Origin: JANOSH01 sp031415695
GTDB taxonomy: Bacteria; Actinomycetota; Acidimicrobiia; Acidimicrobiales; Ilumatobacteraceae
Direction of reading: 5' to 3'
Length of the DNA: 64,000 nucleotides
NCBI GenBank assembly: GCA_031415695.1
Contig: JANOSH010000046.1
Span: 124,001 to 188,000 of the forward strand
Positions 50,146 through 59,564 of the stretch are shown here, piece by piece. A model generated the notes under the pieces. That model saw only the letters and a list, made by a program, of their open reading frames with translations, searched no databases and had not been told where the DNA came from. The position numbers and the translations under genes were made by a program. The stretch's first letter is position 1. The number at the start of each line of letters is the position of its first letter.

Positions 50146-51212
50146 TGCACTACGACCTCTCGCTCATGTGCGTCGCCGCCTTCAATCGGTTCGATCTTTA
50201 ACTTGTACGTACCGGCCTTTGGAATATTGACGGTAAGTACCTTCGCCTTGCCAGGACCGACCGGGTCGGACTCGACATGAGCAGGCACCAGCTTTGTATT
50301 GCCCTCGGCATCGGTTTCCACTTTCACGCTTTCGAACACGAATAGCACCGTCTCGTCGCTATCGTTGCGTAACAGCAGGTTGGATGCAGTGGCACGTGGC
50401 ACCTCGAGATCCTCGAACTCGGCGTCGTCGTGAAGGAACGTGATCTTGCCTTCGTGATACTTCACGGTGGCAATGGTGTTCGCCTTATTCGCTACCGACT
50501 TGTTGCCAATGAGCTCGGTGTGCTCCTTGTGCTCGTGCTCGGCCTCGCCCACGTTGATGGCAGCAATGGCACCAGCAGCAAGGACAACGGCGCCAAGCCC
50601 GGCAAGTGCGCTGATACCTCGACCCGACATCCGCGGCCGCATCGCCACGAGAACCGCCGCCAACAAAATGACTAACCCAACCACCGAGAACACGATGGTG
50701 GCTTCCATCTCTTTGAGGGCAACCATCACCCTCGAAAAAGCAAAGATGATGCTGCCGGCAATGACCGCACCGAGCACCGGGAATTCGAAGGGGTGACCGA
50801 GGCGGCCTCGGAGTTGCGCGTTGAATGCCGGATCGGCCGAGGCACGGTCGGACCAACTCTGCAGCATCCACTCGGCTCCGGTGGCGCCGAGCATCACCAG
50901 ACCGAATCCGAAGATTCGTTGATCGACCACCAAACCAACCGCAGTAATTGCGGCGGCGATGCCACCAACCATGGGCCAGATACTCGAGGATACCGCCGCG
51001 GCAGACGGCACGGCACTAACGCCACCCGACGGAATAGCAGCTTGACCGTCTCGGCTCCAGGCGCCGACACCGCCGAGGAACGCAGCGATTATCGCCACAC
51101 CAGACAGCACAATGATACCGGCCACATCGCCAGAAACAAGGCCGTGGACCACGGCCACAACCGCGGCAACGAACGATGCCCCGAAGAACAGTTTGGAACT
51201 AGTGGGAAACAT
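50142..51212 (-). CDS. Oxidase-associated membrane protein with cupredoxin-like C-terminal domain
   Basis: The 356-residue protein has several N-terminal membrane segments (residues about 8-220) resembling actinobacterial cytochrome oxidase polypeptide IV, then a soluble C-terminal beta domain of cupredoxin-like pattern with HVESDPVGPGKAKVLTVNIPKAGTYKLKIEP. The His/Cys/Met copper ligands of a true blue-copper site are not obvious, so the domain may be structural. It overlaps ctaC and is part of the oxidase operon. The function is inferred from location. Confidence 0.7.
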   Translation of the reverse strand: MFPTSSKLFFGASFVAAVVAVVHGLVSGDVAGIIVLSGVAIIAAFLGGVGAWSRDGQAAIPSGGVSAVPSAAAVSSSIWPMVGGIAAAITAVGLVVDQRIFGFGLVMLGATGAEWMLQSWSDRASADPAFNAQLRGRLGHPFEFPVLGAVIAGSIIFAFSRVMVALKEMEATIVFSVVGLVILLAAVLVAMRPRMSGRGISALAGLGAVVLAAGAIAAINVGEAEHEHKEHTELIGNKSVANKANTIATVKYHEGKITFLHDDAEFEDLEVPRATASNLLLRNDSDETVLFVFESVKVETDAEGNTKLVPAHVESDPVGPGKAKVLTVNIPKAGTYKLKIEPIEGGDAHEREVVVQ

Positions 51213-51223
51213 TTACCCCGCCC

Positions 51224-51814
51224 TCACTTGACCACGTACATGACGTACCAGACGAAACAGAACACGCCGAACAGCACATGCCAGTACAGGGCAAGCGCCG
51301 AGAATGCCTCGGTGGCATCGCCACCCACTCGCCCCGCTAGCGCCCGGAAGGCCCCGATAACCGCAAGGATGAGGCCTACCACAACGGCGAGGAAGAACGC
51401 TCCCGTGACCATGTAGAACAACACGTTGTACACCGTGTCACCCATGATGGGCAGCTTCATCTGGGACCAGATGAAGCTCTGCGCATTCAAGATTGCTGCG
51501 CCGAGCACGACGAGTAAACCCATGGCCCATGCGGTGTCGCGTCGGTTGTGGCGACGCATGGAATACACGGCCCACTGCACGGTCAACGACGACAAGGCAA
51601 AGGTGAGCAACATGGTGTTCGCGAGTGGCTCGGGTACGACTACTTTTTTCGGCAGCCAGGTGTTGGTGTTACCGCCACCGATATCGATGCGTTGCTGCAG
51701 GTAGATGGCAATAAGACCCACGAAGAACGCCATGAGGCCAGCACACGCATACGCGGTGCCAACGAGAAGCGTTCGACGACGCACAGGAGCGGGTGCTGCT
51801 GGTAACGCAAGCAT
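51224..51814 (-). CDS. COX3-like heme-copper oxidase subunit III paralogue
   Basis: The 196-residue protein has five membrane segments with TAYACAGLMAFFVGLIAIYL, ALSSLTVQWAVYSMRRHN and ALALYWHVLFGVFCFVWYVMYV, the same layout as subunit III. It is distinct from the ctaE protein encoded later in the operon. It starts 2 bp after the COX1-like gene. Together they look like a second, partial set of oxidase subunits I and III. Its start is the ATG at 51814. Confidence 0.8.
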   Translation of the reverse strand: MLALPAAPAPVRRRTLLVGTAYACAGLMAFFVGLIAIYLQQRIDIGGGNTNTWLPKKVVVPEPLANTMLLTFALSSLTVQWAVYSMRRHNRRDTAWAMGLLVVLGAAILNAQSFIWSQMKLPIMGDTVYNVLFYMVTGAFFLAVVVGLILAVIGAFRALAGRVGGDATEAFSALALYWHVLFGVFCFVWYVMYVVK

Positions 51815-51816
51815 GC

Positions 51817-53391
51817 TCAGGCATCCTTTCGATCGAGAAGTGGTTGAGCAGAACGAACAACAGTGCTGAGCGGCGTATCGGTCCACTCCAACGTTTGACC
51901 ATCCCACGGGTCGGTAGCGCCATGTTCGCCCGACCGAACACTTTGCAACACGAGGCCAACGCCACCGAGGGCAGCCACGAACAGCAAGGCATAGCCGACC
52001 AGCACAATGATGTTGAGCACACTGGCGGGGCCATCGATGGTGAAATTGACAGCGTCGAGCGGCTGTTCTTTCCAACCCAGGAATCCGAGCGGCAACGCCA
52101 CTAGGACGGTACCGCCGAGGCCAAAGAGGGCTAGCGGCAACATCTTCTTGTCATCGATTCGACGACCCCAGATTCGAGGCGCCCAGTAGGCGAGCGCACC
52201 GAGCAGTCCGAGAATTCCGGCTCCGATGAACGCCACGGCTTGACCCTCTTGGAACACGGTGCCGGCTGTGGTGTTAGCACCAACAGCCAATTCGTCAACG
52301 AGACCGAGGCCACGCCACGGCATGAGCATCGCCATAGCCCCACCCAAGGCAGCCATAAGACCCGCGGCCAGGGCAAAGACGATCGGAGCGCCGACTTTCG
52401 GCTTGGCGTTCCTGAGGCACAGACCACAGAGCCCAAGCACTATCAGAACCGGCAGAATGCCCGCCAGGCTGGCGATGAAGTAGTTCGGTTGGTGAACAAC
52501 GTCGGCGTTGAGACCGCGTTGCACATCGGCACCGAAGTACAAGATGCCTGCAAGGCCAATGGCCCCAATCAAGACCGACCGCAGCGGCTGGCGTTGGCGG
52601 GTGCTGGTGGCGACAATGTCGCCGATAACGCCCAGGACTGGCAGTGAATAGAGCGCGACGCCTGGATGGCTTACCGCCCATTCAAGGTGGCGCATCAAAC
52701 GGCTGGCGTCACCAAACACGATTTGGCCGTATCGGTGGCTGAGATACAACGAGACGACGTTGGCCAGCAGGATTGGCATGGCGAGAACCATCACCGACGA
52801 CGTCACGAAACTGGCCCACGAGAACAATGGCACCTCGTCCGAGCGCATACCCGGCGCCCGCAACGTAAGCACCGTGGCCGAAATACATACTGCGGCCAGG
52901 GCCAATGCGATGGCCACAAGCCCGATACCCACCAGGAAAAGGCGTACCGGTTCGCCCGCGCCACCAGGACCACCGTTAGCGGCATAGGCGCCAACAGTTA
53001 CCGCGGCGCCACCCAACCAGGTCCAGAACGACAGGGCCGCCAACCGGGGAAACGCGATGGACGGCGAACCAACCTGCGCCGGCACAACGGCGAGACCCAA
53101 ACCCGTGAACAGCGGCGCAATAGCCAACAACGCCAGCCCGATACGCATGAGCGTCGACAGCTGATAGGTGGAATTCTCGCCAAGAAACGCTGTGCCATCG
53201 GCGTCGATTCGCTCGATGCTCACTAGAACACCAAGTGCTAGCGCGCCCAAAAGACCAACGAAACCTCCCCCTATAAAGAGTCGCCCAACTCTCGTATGGT
53301 CAGCAGTGGTTGCCCATCTACCTACTGATACGAGCGCGTCAGAGTCCGACCCGGGGGTCAGGACATGGGTTTGGCTATCGGTGATCGTCAT
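51817..53391 (-). CDS. Cofactor-less COX1 homologue (heme and CuB ligands absent)
   Basis: The 524-residue membrane protein aligns with the ctaD protein at DHTRVGRLF, PSIAFPRLAALSFWTWLGG, EWAVSHPGVALYSLPVLGVI, YWAPRIWGRRIDDKK and DPWDGQTLEW. Every cofactor site has changed: the helix II His is missing (LMRIGLALL), the two CuB His are replaced (YFGADVQRG), and the helix X HFH is EGQAVAF. Only the His of HPEV is kept. The protein cannot bind heme a/a3-CuB in the usual way. It heads the oxidase operon, so a structural or assembly role beside the true subunit I is a guess. Confidence 0.85.
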   Translation of the reverse strand: MTITDSQTHVLTPGSDSDALVSVGRWATTADHTRVGRLFIGGGFVGLLGALALGVLVSIERIDADGTAFLGENSTYQLSTLMRIGLALLAIAPLFTGLGLAVVPAQVGSPSIAFPRLAALSFWTWLGGAAVTVGAYAANGGPGGAGEPVRLFLVGIGLVAIALALAAVCISATVLTLRAPGMRSDEVPLFSWASFVTSSVMVLAMPILLANVVSLYLSHRYGQIVFGDASRLMRHLEWAVSHPGVALYSLPVLGVIGDIVATSTRQRQPLRSVLIGAIGLAGILYFGADVQRGLNADVVHQPNYFIASLAGILPVLIVLGLCGLCLRNAKPKVGAPIVFALAAGLMAALGGAMAMLMPWRGLGLVDELAVGANTTAGTVFQEGQAVAFIGAGILGLLGALAYWAPRIWGRRIDDKKMLPLALFGLGGTVLVALPLGFLGWKEQPLDAVNFTIDGPASVLNIIVLVGYALLFVAALGGVGLVLQSVRSGEHGATDPWDGQTLEWTDTPLSTVVRSAQPLLDRKDA

Positions 53392-53494
53392 CGGCTACCC
53401 CATGGGCGCGGTCTGGAACTACTGGGTACAACGCACGCGACTTTACCCAGTGGAGCATCACAACACCGAAATCCTCCACCATCGAACTTTGGAA

Positions 53495-54670
53495 TCAGAC
53501 CGAAAGGCCTCGGCTCAAGGGCACGCGAAGGGTCACCAGAGCACCACCATCGGGTCCATTCGCCACCTGAATCTCACCACCGTGAGCCTTCACAATCGCC
53601 TGCACAAGGCTCAAACCAAGCCCGATTTGCCCATTTTTGTCGCCGCGCCGGTACCGATCGAACACATTCGGCAACGATTTTTCGTCGAACCCTGGGCCAT
53701 TGTCAGAGACACTCAACACACCGTCGCGACCGTCGATGTGTGACGAAAGAGTCACAACCGTTGCACGTGCGGTGGCGTTGCGAACCACATTGTCGAGAGC
53801 CTGACGCAACAAACCAAGGTCGGCGTCGACAACCACGGCGGTCGAACTTGGCTCGGCCTGCAGGGTGCAACCGTCGGTTCGCACCGACGCCGCCACCTCC
53901 TCGGCCAGCAGATCCAGTCGCAGTGGGGCCAGGCGAGGCATGGCCTGGCCGCTTTCGAGGCGGGCCAGATCGAGTAGTTCGGTGACTCCGGCCGATGCCC
54001 GCTCGGCCGCGGCGCGAATCTCCGCCAACGACCGCACGTATTCCTCGCTGGTGCGCGGGCGGGCTAACGACTGGCTGGCCGACGCCAGGATGACCGCTAG
54101 CGGGGTTCGCATCTCGTGGGCAGCGTCGGCCAAGAAGCCGCGACGCTCGGCGAACGCCTCACGAGCCGGTTTCAGGATTCGACCGGCAAGCCACCATCCA
54201 AACCACGCCGCCAGCGCCATGAGGTTCAGACCCGCCCACCGCAACCGATTCACCAGCGTTGCTCGCTCGCCTTTGTAGGGGCCTAGATCGACGACGGTTG
54301 CGTACCCCTCGCCCAACTTCAGCGGATACGCGTAGGCCAGATATTCAACGTCGCTTTGGACGAACCGTTCGGTCGTTATGGCCCGGCTGTCCTTGCGAAA
54401 CAGCAGCAAAAACGGCGGTTGAACGTTGGTGTCGCCATAGGCTTCAACGCCGTCGGCCGACACGTACCACAGCCGATTACTCTCGGGCTTCTTGCCGTCG
54501 GCTTCGGCCACAAGCGCCTGGTCGATCTGGTTACGGGCCTCGTCAATGGCCTCACTGTCAACCCGCGCACCGTCGGCATGGGCAGCCAAACGAGCCACAA
54601 AAAAGAACGACACCAAGGCCAACAGAGCGCATGCTGCGGCCGCCACGGCACGTGTTCGGCGGATGTTCAT
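53495..54670 (-). CDS. Two-component sensor histidine kinase
   Basis: The 391-residue protein has an N-terminal membrane helix, an extracytoplasmic region (about residues 30-160), a second helix (about 175-190), then HisKA with DAAHEMRTPLAVI (phosphorylated His) and HATPase with DNVVRNATARATVV, DNGPGFDE and GQIGLGLSLV. It sits 5 bp downstream of its response regulator. The ATG at 54670 gives MNIRRTRAV. The signal is unknown, though proximity to the oxidase operon suggests respiration or stress. Confidence 0.95.
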   Translation of the reverse strand: MNIRRTRAVAAAACALLALVSFFFVARLAAHADGARVDSEAIDEARNQIDQALVAEADGKKPESNRLWYVSADGVEAYGDTNVQPPFLLLFRKDSRAITTERFVQSDVEYLAYAYPLKLGEGYATVVDLGPYKGERATLVNRLRWAGLNLMALAAWFGWWLAGRILKPAREAFAERRGFLADAAHEMRTPLAVILASASQSLARPRTSEEYVRSLAEIRAAAERASAGVTELLDLARLESGQAMPRLAPLRLDLLAEEVAASVRTDGCTLQAEPSSTAVVVDADLGLLRQALDNVVRNATARATVVTLSSHIDGRDGVLSVSDNGPGFDEKSLPNVFDRYRRGDKNGQIGLGLSLVQAIVKAHGGEIQVANGPDGGALVTLRVPLSRGLSV

Positions 54671-54675
54671 CGGGC

Positions 54676-55359
54676 TTAGTCTGCCCCGACGCCACGGATG
54701 ATGCGATAGCCGACACCGCGGACCGTCTCGATCGGCACCGGGATTCCGGGAAGGTCGAGCTTGCGACGCAGGTTGGCAATATGGACGTCGACAACGTTCG
54801 ACAGGCCGTCGTAGTTGGCATCCCACACCGCTTCGAGCAGATCGGTTCGTCTCACGACTTCACCGGGGCGAGCCATCAACTCGTGCAACAACGCAAACTC
54901 GCGAGCAGTTAGCGGTATGACCACATTGCCTCGCCACACCGTGTGGGCCGCAGGGTCGAGGCGCAGGTCGCCGATTTGCAGGATCGGTGTTCGGGTTGGT
55001 GACGGCCTGCGAAGCAGGGCGCGAACCCTGGCCGCCAACTCAGGAGAGTCGAACGGTTTGGTGAGGTAGTCGTCGGCGCCAGCGTCGAGGCCGCCAACCT
55101 TGTCCGACAGCACGTCGCGGGCGGTCAGGATCAGCACCCGGGTGGTCGTTTCGTCGTCGCGGAGCCTTCGGCACACGTCGAGTCCGTCGCCATCGGGTAG
55201 GCCAAGGTCGAGTACCACCAAGGCATAAGGGGTCAGGCGGATCGCTTCGAGCGCGCCAGCAACGTCACGCTCCCAATCGACCGCATGACCATCTTCAACC
55301 AGGCCGCGTTGAATCACCGTCCCGAGCGATACATCGTCTTCAACCAACAACAAGCGCAC
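54676..55359 (-). CDS. OmpR/PhoB-family response regulator
   Basis: The 227-residue protein has a receiver domain with LLVEDD, the phosphorylation site in VVLDLGLPDGDG and Lys in LTKPF, and a C-terminal winged helix with LTAREFALLHELMARPGEVV and VDVHIANLRRKLD. It starts at a GTG (55359) and is paired with the histidine kinase immediately downstream. The target genes are unknown. Confidence 0.95.
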   Translation of the reverse strand: MRLLLVEDDVSLGTVIQRGLVEDGHAVDWERDVAGALEAIRLTPYALVVLDLGLPDGDGLDVCRRLRDDETTTRVLILTARDVLSDKVGGLDAGADDYLTKPFDSPELAARVRALLRRPSPTRTPILQIGDLRLDPAAHTVWRGNVVIPLTAREFALLHELMARPGEVVRRTDLLEAVWDANYDGLSNVVDVHIANLRRKLDLPGIPVPIETVRGVGYRIIRGVGAD

Positions 55360-55427
55360 ACACAGATGTTGCCAGACCGGACGTGAAGCCCCGATGAAGT
55401 CCCGCGACGGAACATGAAAGGATCTGG

Positions 55428-58400
55428 TCAATCACGCTGACCTACGTCTCGGCGGGTGAACTCGGCTGCGAGTTGGGTGCGGCTGACATAGTCGAGTTTG
55501 CGGAACACGTGGGCGAGGTGGGTTTCAACGGTGCGGCGTGAGACGTAGAGGCGGGCACCGATCTCCGGGTTGGTCAGTCCCCTGGAGGCCAGTTCGGTAA
55601 CCGCCATTTCGGTCGGGGTGAGCGAATCCCAGCCGAACGTCGGACGAGTCGTGCGGGTTTTCTTCGTTCCGGCTCCGAGCCGGCGGAGAGCAGCTTCGGC
55701 CCGTTCCAAGTCGCCAACCGCTCCAGCCGCGGAATGGACGGCGGCGGCACCGGTCAGCATGGCGATCGCTTCGTCGTTTCGATGTTTGGCGATAAGCGCG
55801 GCGGCGGCATCGTGACAGCAATCCGCAAACGCGACGCGTAGCGGGGTCTCGCGGAACATCGCGACCGCCTCGATCAACCGTTCCACGTCGGCGTCGATGA
55901 GGCCGCGCGCTTGCAAAGCGAACGCCTGTCCACTGACGACCGCACAGCGACGGCTTCCTTCCTCAAGGCTGTCAGCAACCGTTCGGGCGAAATCAGCGCG
56001 ACCGCAGGCCATGGCCAGCCGGGCGGCGACGATGCCGCGTTCGCGGTAGCCGTAGAAGAAACGGAGGAACTCGGTCTGCGACCAGGTGAGTTCGGCGACG
56101 TTCAGCGCACCTTCGAGGTCGCCGGTGGCTGCGAGATATTGAGTCTGTGCATCGAGCAGCCAATCGGCACCGAACAGCGATCCACCCGAAGTGAGCCGAG
56201 CGATCCCGGTTGCGAGGAACCCCGCGGCCGCGTCGAGGTCGCCTCTGCGAACTGCAATGCGGGCCAGGATCGAGTCGGAAAAGAGCACGAAGCTGAGGTT
56301 GCCGGTGTCCTCCACGACTGCGCCTCCCGCTTCGAGCTCAGCAATCGCCTCATCGAATCGTCCGGCGTAGAAGTGGGCGAAGCCGGTCACCATGTAGGCC
56401 ATCGGCAGTTGGGATAACGCCCCTCTTTGCTCGTAACGCAAGCGAGCCGCCGAAGCCGCAGCGAGTGCGCCGTCCAGATCGCCCAGCTCGACGAAACCGA
56501 TTGCGTAGAAGTGGTCGGGGATGAGATACGACGCCGGCGTCACCTTGCCGGAGTCGTACAGGGCGATCCCTTGCCGCAGGTGGGCGTGAGCCTCGACACC
56601 TTGGCCGATGACAAGGTTGATGCAGCCGAGCACCTGGTGGGCGAGGCACTGGGTTGTTGCGTCGCCGATCTGTACTCCATGAGCGAGGGTCTGTGCCCCG
56701 ACGAGCGATCCGGCGCCGGGAGCCAGTACTCCGGTGAGGACCTGCAACTGCGCCGCCATGCAACGGAGCCGGGTCGACTCCTCGGCCGGCGCATCAGGCA
56801 CGGCGACGACGCGTTCGATGGTGGCAATGGCTGAGGGGAAATCGCCGCGGTTGCCATAGACCGCCGAAAGACCGCGCAATGCGTCGTACTGCACGTCCGC
56901 GGTTGGATCGGCGTCGAGCACGGCAGCCGCCATCTGTTCGGCTCGAGCGAACTGACCGCACCACGCGATCGGCTCGATCATCCGGGCCTGAACTGTCGCC
57001 CGGCCAGGCCACCCGTCGGGCGCGAACGCGAGCGCCTCGTCGTACAGGGCAATCGCGGCGCTCGGCGCGATCGACACCGTCTCGTCGGCGGCCCGCACCA
57101 ACCACTCGACGGCCTCGATATCGCCATGAACAGCCCCGCGGGCGAACTGCCGGGCGACCTGTTGCGTGGGCGCTCCCGCGAGCGCGAGCACCTGTCCCGC
57201 GGCACGGTGAAGGTCACGTCGCTCGGCGGCAAGCATGTGGTCGTACACCGCGTCGCGGATGAGGTCGTGTCGAAATGTCAACCTCGCGCCATCGCCCACA
57301 ATCAATCCTGCGGTCGAGGCCTCGCGCAGCCACGAGGCAACGTCTATGACCGAGCGGCCCGTCACCGTCGCCAGATCGGCCAGAGTGAAACTCGTTCCGA
57401 GCAGGCTCGCCAGAAGGAGCAAATCGCGGGTTTCGACCGGCAGCCACGACAGCCGGCGAACGAGTGTCTCACTCAGGCCGCTCGGGGTAACCGACGACGG
57501 CACCTCGGCTATTCCCGATTCGATTCGCAGCAGACCCTCTTCGTCGAACGATCGCAGCAGCTCGGTCACGAACAACGGGTTTCCGCCGGTCGCCTGCAGC
57601 CTTGCCCGCAACTGTTGCCCCGGGGCCGCCCCGGTGATCGACGCCGAAAGGGCATAGAGGTCGACCTCATCGAGGGCGGGCAGTGTCAGATGACATCCTC
57701 CTGAATCGATGACCGAATCGATCATCCGATCCATCAAGGGGGACCGAGGTGCCGGGCGTAGCGACACCAACACCCCGAACCGTGCCGAACACGACCGTCG
57801 CGCGAGGGACCGCACAACCGACAGCGAGAGGTCGTCGGCCCAGTGTGCATCCTCGACGACGAGCAGGGCGGCACCTGACTTGGTCAACGCCTCGAGCGCA
57901 TCGACGCTGGCCTCGACAATCGCGAAGCTTCGGTCGCCGGGGTCGCCATCGCCCGATGATCGATGCAGCAACTCGCGAAGCCGATCGCGCACCCCGGCCG
58001 GTATTCGACCCTCCTCGATCAACCCGTGCGGTAGGAAGCCCGCCCGACGCGTGACCTCATCGGCGACGACCTCGACGACCTGTACGCCGGCCGATCGCGC
58101 CAAACCCACCATCTCGCGGACCAGATGAGTCTTGCCGATGCCGGCCTCACCCTCGATCGCCACGGCATCACCGACCCCGGCGACCAGCGACGAAATGAAC
58201 TGCTGCAACACCGCCAGTTCGGGGGCGCGCCCGACCGTGCCACTGCGCGATCCGCCCACCACCGCATCGACCGCCTGCCAGAGATGCCAACGATCCGTGA
58301 AACCCTTGAGGCGGTGACGACCCCGATCAACGAAGGCAACCGACGGGCCGGTCCCGACCAATTGCCGCACCACGTCGGACACGAGAACTTCCCCACCGGT

Positions 58401-58772
58401 GGCCCGTGCTGCAATGCGCGCTGCGGCATTCACTGCGCCACCGACCGGATCGGTTGACGTGTCGATCACCTCGCCCGTATTGATCCCGATGCGAACGCGA
58501 GGCGACGACCCTGTAAGCGCTTGCTGCGTCGCCAACGCGAAACTCACGGCCTGGCGTGGCGAACCGAAGGTCAGCATCAGTCCGTCACCGAGCGATTTCA
58601 CCTCCCGGCCGCCATAAACGTCGATCCGCTCCCGGACCAGGTCGAGTTGCCGAACGACCGCCGTAGTCCCGGCCAGGTCACCAACGCGATCGACCAGCGC
58701 CGTCGAGCCCTCCACGTCGGCAAACACCACCGTGGTCAGACCGACATCGCTCCCGTTGGTGTTCACGATCAC
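55428..58772 (-). CDS. Class III nucleotide cyclase-AAA ATPase-LuxR regulator
   Basis: The 1114-residue protein has an adenylate/guanylate cyclase domain (about residues 10-170) with metal Asp residues in VVFADVEGST and SLGDGLMLTF, and an NAAARIA motif. An AAA-type ATPase (Walker A GEAGIGKTHL at about 207) and a long helical TPR-like region follow. It ends in a LuxR helix-turn-helix (about 1045-1110) with LTPTEMAVTELASRGLTNPE and SRRTVETHLAHVFRKL. Such proteins are typical of actinobacteria as multi-input regulators. The frame and length are continuous. Confidence 0.9.
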   Translation of the reverse strand: MIVNTNGSDVGLTTVVFADVEGSTALVDRVGDLAGTTAVVRQLDLVRERIDVYGGREVKSLGDGLMLTFGSPRQAVSFALATQQALTGSSPRVRIGINTGEVIDTSTDPVGGAVNAAARIAARATGGEVLVSDVVRQLVGTGPSVAFVDRGRHRLKGFTDRWHLWQAVDAVVGGSRSGTVGRAPELAVLQQFISSLVAGVGDAVAIEGEAGIGKTHLVREMVGLARSAGVQVVEVVADEVTRRAGFLPHGLIEEGRIPAGVRDRLRELLHRSSGDGDPGDRSFAIVEASVDALEALTKSGAALLVVEDAHWADDLSLSVVRSLARRSCSARFGVLVSLRPAPRSPLMDRMIDSVIDSGGCHLTLPALDEVDLYALSASITGAAPGQQLRARLQATGGNPLFVTELLRSFDEEGLLRIESGIAEVPSSVTPSGLSETLVRRLSWLPVETRDLLLLASLLGTSFTLADLATVTGRSVIDVASWLREASTAGLIVGDGARLTFRHDLIRDAVYDHMLAAERRDLHRAAGQVLALAGAPTQQVARQFARGAVHGDIEAVEWLVRAADETVSIAPSAAIALYDEALAFAPDGWPGRATVQARMIEPIAWCGQFARAEQMAAAVLDADPTADVQYDALRGLSAVYGNRGDFPSAIATIERVVAVPDAPAEESTRLRCMAAQLQVLTGVLAPGAGSLVGAQTLAHGVQIGDATTQCLAHQVLGCINLVIGQGVEAHAHLRQGIALYDSGKVTPASYLIPDHFYAIGFVELGDLDGALAAASAARLRYEQRGALSQLPMAYMVTGFAHFYAGRFDEAIAELEAGGAVVEDTGNLSFVLFSDSILARIAVRRGDLDAAAGFLATGIARLTSGGSLFGADWLLDAQTQYLAATGDLEGALNVAELTWSQTEFLRFFYGYRERGIVAARLAMACGRADFARTVADSLEEGSRRCAVVSGQAFALQARGLIDADVERLIEAVAMFRETPLRVAFADCCHDAAAALIAKHRNDEAIAMLTGAAAVHSAAGAVGDLERAEAALRRLGAGTKKTRTTRPTFGWDSLTPTEMAVTELASRGLTNPEIGARLYVSRRTVETHLAHVFRKLDYVSRTQLAAEFTRRDVGQRD

Positions 58773-58889
58773 AGCGTACGACCGGCAACCCGACCCCCGA
58801 ATCCGTCATCTCACGGATGCGCATCGCTTTCCGTCTTCCTACCGTGAGTCAAGAGTCGACCTTCGGCTCCTCGAAACAAGGGAGTCCGC

Positions 58890-59510
58890 ATGAGCAGGGC
58901 ACGTACAACCGCAATCGTCGTCGCTTCGGTAGTGGCCGCGACCCTCGGGGTCCTAGCCACAACAGGAGTCGCGTCGGCCGGTGGAGGGCGCTCGCGCACG
59001 TCGCTACGCGACGCGTCCGGAAAGGTCGTCGGAACGGTCGAGATAGCGAAGCGCGGGTCGCTCACCGAGGTACGCGCCCGCCTCAACTTCGACCCGGCCG
59101 CCGTGGCGACCGAAACATTCCACGGGTTCCACATCCACGCCAACGGCGACCCGGCGAACGGCTCGGGCTGCCTGGCCGACCCCACCAAGGAGCCGACCAC
59201 CTGGTTCGCGGCCGTCGACGGCCACTGGAAGGCTGCCGACCAAGAGCACGCCGCCCATCACGGCGATCTCGTCAGCCTGTACGTGACGGCCGACGGCCGC
59301 GCCGAGGCCCGCTTCGTGACCGGACGCATCGATCGCGATGCCCTCGCCGGCAAGGCCATTGTCGTTCACGCCGGTCCGGACAACTTCGGCAACGTGCCCG
59401 TCGGCACCGCCGCCAACCAGTACACGGCTAACAGCGCAGACGCCGTCACGGCGACAAAGAACACCGGCAACGCGGGCACCCGCGTCGCCTGCGGTGTGAT
59501 CAGCGGGTGA
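58890..59510 (+). CDS. Cu/Zn superoxide dismutase-like secreted protein
   Basis: The 206-residue protein has a signal peptide (MSRARTTAIVVAS to ASAG) and SOD_Cu motifs: GFHIHANGDP with two Cu His, EHAAHHGDL with bridging and further ligands, IVVHAGPDNFG with the last Cu His, and TRVACGVI with the active-site Arg and disulfide Cys. A Gly-Gly-Ser-like linker is absent. GGGAG precedes the ATG. It should detoxify superoxide outside the cell. It is divergent from the cyclase-LuxR gene. Confidence 0.9.
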   Translation: MSRARTTAIVVASVVAATLGVLATTGVASAGGGRSRTSLRDASGKVVGTVEIAKRGSLTEVRARLNFDPAAVATETFHGFHIHANGDPANGSGCLADPTKEPTTWFAAVDGHWKAADQEHAAHHGDLVSLYVTADGRAEARFVTGRIDRDALAGKAIVVHAGPDNFGNVPVGTAANQYTANSADAVTATKNTGNAGTRVACGVISG

Positions 59511-59564
59511 CGAACCGTTCGTTGGGTATCCGATGATAGTGCAGAATGGCACCGTGACGATCAA

